Below the pieces are notes generated by a model. The model was not told the origin of the DNA. It did no database searches and saw only the letters and a program-made list of their open reading frames with translations. A stretch of 64,000 nt of DNA from Sympetrum striolatum (lineage: Eukaryota > Arthropoda > Insecta > Odonata > Libellulidae): NCBI GenBank assembly GCA_947579665.1, contig OX388344.1, forward strand, positions 8,550,346-8,614,345, read 5' to 3'. Below are positions 59,601 to 64,000 of the stretch, one piece after another. Both the position numbers and the translations under genes were made by a program. The first letter of the stretch is position 1. The number at the start of each line of letters is the position of its first letter.

Positions 59601-61695
59601 TTCCTTCCTCAAGAAAAAAATATATATTTTAATATGAAGTATTATTTCGCTGTTTCTCAGTTCTTTCGATGCCGCTCGAAATGCAATGGTAAGAACAATG
59701 GCTTTTATTCAGACGCAACGAAAATAAATATTTCTCAATCCTTGAAAAAAAGCCTGGAAAAAATTTCCAAGCTGAATCCCAAACACGTTCATATTTGCTA
59801 AGATCCTTCTCAACCCATAGACCCTCAGCGCAACCCAAAGATGCCCCAAAAAAGGAACACTTCAATTGAGATAACTTAAACAGAGGCTTATTCTCTGACA
59901 TGAATCACAGTCTTCTGGAAGTTTCTCTACGAAGGAAATATTGAGGGAGAATAGGATATAACAATCGACGAGAACTACATTAGTTTTCGAAGTTCACATT
60001 AAGCGTGACAGAGAACGAAACGGGCTTTAATGTATAACAGCAAGAAGTAATCTTCAAAATAATTCAAATAATATTTGCACTGTTAATAAGTAAACCTAAA
60101 ATATCCTCATTCTATTTAAAAATCTGAATTGATCAGATGTTTAATTTCCTCATTTCAGAAATAATGACACTTCACTAAGATCTACGTCCCACGAAAATTT
60201 AAGTTGGAAAATTAATGATTCAGTAAAAAGAACAGTTTGTAGATAAAAAGGGATTCTTGATGCATGTAAGAGCAATTTTTATAAAAATTTTAAAAGAGAA
60301 TGAGATCATTTCCTTTCGATATTTTACTGAGCGACTCGCTTCTGCAACACGCTCATCGCAGCCAGACGTATTCATGGGCAAGACAGCGGAACTTTGGCGA
60401 ACAGGAAAACCCATCATATTAAAAAATTCCTAACTTCCTTTAGAAATGAGATAAAGTATTTTTTCCTTTACCAAAAACTACTTTATAACTTCTTTAAATT
60501 TCATATGCAACATGTTTGGGGGTATCTCTTATTGTACGAGACTTTGCCATTGATCGCTTTTGGAATGCTTAATTCGAAATTTAGAATCAAACTGAACTAT
60601 TTAAGTTATTACAGTATTCAGATTACGTATACCGTAAATTAATGTTTACCTTTATGAATAGTTAACTCTGGAATACTTTGTGTAAATTTGGTATCAATCA
60701 AATCAATGCCATGTTTAAAACAGCATTATAAAGATAATGTTGGAAAATTGCGTTTCCAAGCAGAAATGTAACTGAATAATTTCTATAAATGTTATTTTAA
60801 CTAATATGAAAAAACATTTTCACCATGTATTCATCATTTATATTATATCATCTACCAATTTATAAATTTTTAAATTAGCAACATGGGCTTCTTATGGGAG
60901 GAATACACAGGGAATGAGCGTCATAAGATTTCCCATACTATCAACTGAAGTTGGAATACTCTATACTTATAGAAACTAGACATCATGTTTCCATAATATT
61001 TTCCTTTTTTATCTTCTTACTTTGTATAACATTGATAAAACCAGAAATAAATATTCCAACACGATAATTTCATATAAGGCAAAAAAATGTAAAATTATGG
61101 TTGAAGAAAACGGTAAAAGTCACCTCAACAAAAAATACTAATGTGTTTGGACTTTTTCAAGTTCATATCTGCAATCAGCAACTCAAAATTAGTAGAGAAC
61201 AGCTATTACCATCCATATTACCGAAAAAAAGTTAAAAATGGTCGGCCTGTGTTATTGATCAGTTGTTATAATGGAAGTGTTGGGCTCTCGAAACAGAGGA
61301 AAAATGCATATGAATACGATCTCTAGAAGCCCAATCACACAGAGCAAAAATTGTGAGAAATGCGTTTTTCAGTGTTTCGCTAGCACAAGATAATCAAATG
61401 ATTGAAGATAATCAAATGAATGAGCCAGCAGTCTTGGCCACTAAGAGTATGCTTTCTTAGGTTCCACATTATTGATATGATGAAAAAACTAAATACACTT
61501 GTTGATCAACGATTAAAAAAACTTAATGAAACACTAACCAAATTCATCTATTTTGGCCAATTTACTGCTAGCATTGTTGCTTATGGAGCTGTTGGTTGAA
61601 GGATCTGCTAATCTTGCCTTTTCTCTCTCATCAAAATCTTCTGCATACATGTCCAGAGGTTCCAAAGTAGTCTTCGGTTTATCTGCCTTGACAAC
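53419..61695 (-). CDS. CD2BP2: CD2BP2 homologue (GYF-domain protein), last two exons, partial
   Basis: Exons 61695-61539 and 53618-53419 join across a 7.9-kb intron through a split Asp codon, giving the C-terminal 118 residues. The upstream exon has LEPLDMYAEDFDEREKAR, matching the conserved segment before the GYF domain of CD2BP2. The last exon is the GYF domain: SWEFKWKKD, GPHSSEQMLEWLQSGHF (GPF-x4-M-x2-W-x3-GYF signature; the name-giving Tyr is His here), VWVRKFGQG, FYSSKRVDFELYL-stop. CD2BP2/Lin1 proteins bind proline-rich ligands and are part of the U5 snRNP. The N-terminal exons lie beyond the window on the right. Confidence 0.88.
53990..54720 (-). mobile_element. Probable solo LTR
   Basis: Read on the minus strand: a pyrimidine-rich U3-like stretch (54,330-54,700), a TATAAATAG box near 54,305-54,318, then an R/U5-like part with an AATAAA poly(A) signal near 54,003-54,010 and a possible ...AACA end. 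Promoter followed at ~300 bp by a poly(A) signal is LTR architecture. No internal coding region, primer site or target duplication was found, so this is an inference. Confidence 0.35.
55088..55115 (-). mobile_element. Penelope-type hammerhead-like motif, degenerate
   Basis: Minus strand: CTTATGATGGT, GAAA (55,101-55,104), the palindrome ACCTAGGT (55,094-55,101), C (55,093), then GTGTCATTAAAAACTCTGTGG. The second half matches the 33.9-kb Penelope fragment in order and spacing; the CTGAAGA box is decayed. Confidence 0.35.
55680..57790 (+). pseudogene. piggyBac transposase relic, split by a hAT element
   Basis: An acidic N-terminal-like stretch (from ~55,680) leads to FLQYAGGARENPFETKLGMV and ARAVLNLLKDIP at 56,150. 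The sequence resumes at 57,265 with SHRLFFDNFSCHML, then several frames of the canonical piggyBac core: TGNCP..., VKW, LASNVVSSNR, IGIAKRF, VREYKKYMGGVVLHDNANGN and YRVKIRGKKKRLF. FFDNF and MGGVDxxD are diagnostic catalytic-region motifs; here the latter is MGGVVLHD. Stops and frameshifts are numerous. No TTAA-flanked termini were identified. Confidence 0.85.
56159..57256. mobile_element. Non-autonomous hAT element, 1,098 bp, with 8-bp target duplication
   Basis: The ends are CACAGGG...CCCTGTG and the flanks are CATTCCTC at 56,151-56,158 and 57,257-57,264, a perfect 8-bp duplication, the hAT hallmark. Subterminal inverted repeats extend ~95 bp (AAAAGTGAAGCCA and CTGGGTAGCACTTTTC on the left, their complements on the right). 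The inside has no transposase. It lies in piggyBac coding sequence whose frame reads on across the duplication. Confidence 0.93.
61539..61695 (-). CDS. CD2BP2: CD2BP2-like gene, penultimate exon
   Basis: The acceptor is AATGTTGCAG|GTT (phase 0) and the donor TTTG|GTTAGT. 52 codons plus one base: VVKADKPKTTLEPLDMYAED ... KLAKIDEF. It is acidic, with a Ser/Asn-rich linker before the GYF domain. Confidence 0.85.
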
Positions 61696-62070
61696 CTGCA
61701 ACATTAAACAGTTCTCATGAATCATAAATTCCTTTCCAACTGGAAAGCTACTATTTTTCATCATTTTAACTTAGGACAAAAATATTCTAAATTAAAAACT
61801 TAACATATCAGTTTCCATGCTATTTCATAAGTAGCCTTATGTTAAAAAGTTACCAAGTCATTTGCATCTTATTGTCTCCTTCATTATATTCACATGTTGA
61901 ACCCAAAATTTTTTATTCGATGCAATTCTTTTCCAGTTCTTTTTAGTTTCATTTAAGCAAAAAACCATCACAAACTGACAAACAAATATAAGATTCTACT
62001 AAGAATATTTTCGATCAGAACTGTGACTGGACTCAGAGATGGAAGTCAACAGTCAATACGCTTCACCTGA
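61696..62070. other. Intronic DNA of the CD2BP2-like gene
   Basis: No exon or repeat recognised. Confidence 0.5.
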
Positions 62071-62400
62071 CTAAACATTATCGGCAATTTGTCTCACTTG
62101 CCTTTCTTTGGCCATGCTGTAAACTGAACAACCCCGATTGGCCAGTTTCACACACGACGGTTTCACTTGTCCAGTCGCTAGGGATGCTTTCACACACAAA
62201 ACCCAAGCCGGCCAGAGACCAGCTCGGTTGCTTCTCCGGCGTTGGTGAAAAAATAATTCTTTTTGCTTTCCAACCTGCCTCATGATTACGCTTCTCCGTA
62301 ATGTACTCTCCGTTTGGAGAGAGGATGGTCTAAATGAAACCGGATGAGGAATTTCTCCACTCAAAGTTAATTCCAAGCCCACCATTTCACTCTCTTCTCA
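62071..62400. mobile_element. Possible DNA-transposon fragment, GC-richer than flanks
   Basis: Contains TTTCACACACGACGG and TTTCACACACAAAACC, repeated motifs of the kind seen near ends of PIF/Harbinger-type elements. A 104-codon open frame on the minus strand matches nothing and is probably not coding. Classification is uncertain. Confidence 0.3.
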
Positions 62401-62485
62401 TTTTCGAGGAGTTTTATTAGGGATCAGAAGCTAATAGCAGTATTTGTTTTATTTTTTGTTGTTACCCCCCAGATACAAATAACAT

Positions 62486-62513
62486 AATCGTCCGGATTAC
62501 CGGGGTTCTACTG
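62486..62513 (-). mobile_element. Tigger-type terminal repeat
   Basis: On the minus strand CAGTAGAACCCCGGTAATCC and GGACGATTAT form a classic Tigger/pogo end, with TA at 62,514-62,515 outside. The element extends to lower coordinates; its other end was not found. It abuts Penelope coding sequence, suggesting insertion into that element. Confidence 0.7.
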
Positions 62514-62515
62514 TA

Positions 62516-62840
62516 TATATGAAATTTCATGTCAAGACGGTGATTTGGCTTATATCGGGCAGAAAAAAAGAAAATTAGAGAAAAGATTTAGAGAACACAT
62601 AGCACATTTTAAACAATCACTAGGACAAATCTACTGTGGCACAACACATACAACAGCACAATCACAGAATCAGGTTGGTAAGTTTATAATTGAGAAAATC
62701 AGTACACAAATCTTCCAAACTTGATGCATATGAAAGCATCATAAGAACAAAGAGAAACTCATGAATGCCGATCATGGCCCTATCCCAAACTACCCCCTGT
62801 ACACTCTTTTGGAAATTCTTCCGGAAACCAGGTAAGTCTC
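62516..62840 (+). pseudogene. Penelope-like element GIY-YIG endonuclease relic
   Basis: YEISCQDGDLAYIGQ then KRKLEKRFREHIAHFKQS: the GIY-YIG-type pattern Y-x-I-x-C...YIGQ-x-x-R-x-L-x-x-R-x-x-EH. In a later frame come KLDAYESIIRTKRNS and MNADHGPIPNYPLYTLL, matching the C-terminal end of Penelope-like proteins. The RT domain is missing because the Tigger end cuts the element on its 5' side. A stop and frameshifts are present. Confidence 0.8.
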
Positions 62841-63000
62841 TTTCCTTTCTCAGTGTCCTCCTACGTCAATAGGGGAACACCTGTAATCCCAAACTCTTCT
62901 CACCAGAACACTTTATACCTCACATACAGGGAAACACCCACTCACTCCACCAACTAAACAATAAATACCCCTCACCCTGCTGGCATCGCTTTGTATCTAA

Positions 63001-63090
63001 TTAGTTCTGAAGAAGGATGCACCCCAGTCGAAATACGTATTGATATGTGGTGGACCCCCAGGTTATGAGAAATAAAGGGTAGCAGTTTGA
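63001..63090 (+). mobile_element. Penelope 3' region with hammerhead-like core
   Basis: ~170 bp after the endonuclease relic: CTGAAGA (63,007-63,013), a 16-nt spacer with little pairing, GAAA (63,030-63,033), the palindrome ATACGTAT (63,033-63,040), T, then GATATGTGGTGG. Its position directly behind the endonuclease ties the motif to Penelope-like elements. Stem II is poorly formed. Confidence 0.5.
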
Positions 63091-63094
63091 AAGT

Positions 63095-63560
63095 AAAGGA
63101 GTTTTGGTACCTTACCTCGATTAGGCCGATTTTAGAATAGACAGTGTGGGATCCTCATGAGAAAGGTCATATATTTATTATTATTATTAATATAAAGAAA
63201 ATTGAGAAAGTTCAAAGAAAGGCAGCTTGCTGTGTCATGGATAGGTTTAGAAAACTAAATGGCGTCTCAGAAATGTTTAAAAGCCTTGGATGGGAATCGC
63301 TAGAGAAGAGGAGGAAAACAAACAGGCTTGGTTGCGTTGACCAGGTAATAACAGGCAGTAAGGGATCGGAAGTATTTGGAAATTTAATCAAAACATCAAA
63401 TTTTTTGGGAAGAAGTCACAACCACAAATTAGGCCACAAAGAACCAATGTAGCAATATATTCATTTTTGAACAGAGGCACAGCCGAGTGGAACAACTTAC
63501 TTGAATCACTCTTTAAGACCTTACCTAAAAATCCAAGATATTTTACGAAAAAAAAAAAAG
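63095..63560 (+). pseudogene. Jockey/CR1-group LINE C-terminal relic
   Basis: YLTSIRPILE-stop-TVWDPHEKGH, then after an AT-rich insertion KIEKVQRKAACCVMDRFRKL, NGVSEMFKSLGWESLEKRRK, and SFLNR-like and EWNNL-like traces. This is the same domain as the C-terminus of the intact 34-kb element (RPLLEYAASIWDP ... LEKVQRKAVRFV ... VGWESLKERR) but clearly another family. Confidence 0.78.
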
Positions 63561-63644
63561 CCTTGGAAGCCACAAAGGCCTACCAGGAATCCTAAAAATC
63601 TTGCATGGATGACTATGTGTTATTTATATTATCATCATTGTATA

Positions 63645-63897
63645 TCAAGGTTTCCCAAAATATTTAAGTCATTATTATTTTCGAATGCATACCTTCCATT
63701 TGGCCTTATTAACTTATCTAATAAATATTACTGCGATTGGATTATGGTTCTCGAAACTGTTTAGCATTGAGTTGGCACGGGTTGCCATAATCCAATCGCA
63801 ATAATATTTAATAGGCAAGTTAATAGACCAAAAAAATATAGAAGGTATGCATATTTGATTTTGCAAAAATAATATTTTTTCTTATATCTTGGGACAC
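63645..63897. repeat. Fold-back repeat with ~105-bp arms
   Basis: 63,645-63,747 and 63,785-63,897 are imperfect inverted copies around a 37-bp spacer. The inner 30 bp (CTGCGATTGGATTATGG and complement) are nearly identical and the outer parts diverge with indels. Non-coding. Confidence 0.75.
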
Positions 63898-64000
63898 TAT
63901 ACTGAATATAGCAAAAATTGAATATTAAATTTAAATGCGAAATGAATGTCATTGTAAAAATGTTATGTCATAATTATGCTGACACCAGACATATCTGTGG

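Larger units (their letters stand above)
53619..61538 (-). other. CD2BP2-like gene intron
   Basis: 7.9 kb. It holds a probable solo LTR (54.0-54.7 kb), a Penelope-type motif (55.1 kb) and a piggyBac relic with nested hAT (55.7-57.8 kb). From 57,800 to 61,538 I see no element or exon, only AT-rich DNA with a few short CTGATAGT repeats (58.28 and 59.45-59.53 kb). Confidence 0.7.

Noticed and set aside
62071..62385. 104-codon minus-strand frame as a further CD2BP2 exon
   Set aside because: It lacks similarity to CD2BP2, has no fitting splice sites for the phase-0 start of the 61.7-kb exon, and contains repeat-end motifs.

Overview
The window is AT-rich, intron-rich and transposon-rich animal nuclear DNA. 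It is almost certainly from an arthropod and most likely an insect, because the one complete gene encodes a small secreted protein of dumpy-type EGF/DPY modules and the repeats are typical arthropod ones: CR1/L2-like and RTE-like LINEs, Penelope-like elements, pogo/Tigger, piggyBac, hAT, mariner, Ty3/gypsy and tRNA-derived SINEs. Long open reading frames are rare. The real genes are split into short exons, so most open frames here are repeat artefacts. The species cannot be named from the sequence.

Layout. 1-14.5 kb is a satellite array with a monomer of about 164 bp, including two adjacent copies of a ~3.48 kb higher-order unit. It is interrupted at 14.5-15.9 kb by a composite non-autonomous element with a (CA)n tract, resumes briefly, and passes into a second satellite at 16.35-17.13 kb (monomer ~91 bp, three-monomer higher-order unit of ~273 bp). 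17.1-21.9 kb is non-coding and holds a Tigger-like MITE with a SINE nested in it. 21.9-40.3 kb, minus strand, is a complete five-exon gene for a predicted 281-residue secreted EGF/DPY protein: every splice phase agrees and exon 1 encodes a signal peptide. Its introns hold pogo/CENP-B-type transposase relics, SINEs, a Penelope fragment, a CR1/L2-like LINE with an intact RT ORF, a truncated copy of the same LINE, a gypsy gag fragment and MITEs. 40.3-53.2 kb is mostly decayed elements: an unclassified transposase, LINE fragments, a ~2 kb element with ~580 bp inverted arms, and a mariner. 53.4-61.7 kb, minus strand, carries the last two exons of a CD2BP2 (GYF-domain) homologue; the 7.9 kb intron between them holds a probable solo LTR and a piggyBac relic split by a hAT element with a perfect 8-bp target duplication. 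62-64 kb has a Tigger end, a Penelope GIY-YIG fragment, a LINE tail and a fold-back repeat.

Functionally only two host genes are supported: the extracellular EGF/DPY protein and the spliceosome-associated GYF protein, both on the minus strand and with no evident link. The most interesting non-genic signal is a recurring motif (CTGAAGA ... GAAA, a short palindromic stem, then C) at four places, one of them directly behind a Penelope-type endonuclease fragment. It resembles the hammerhead-ribozyme core known from Penelope-like elements.
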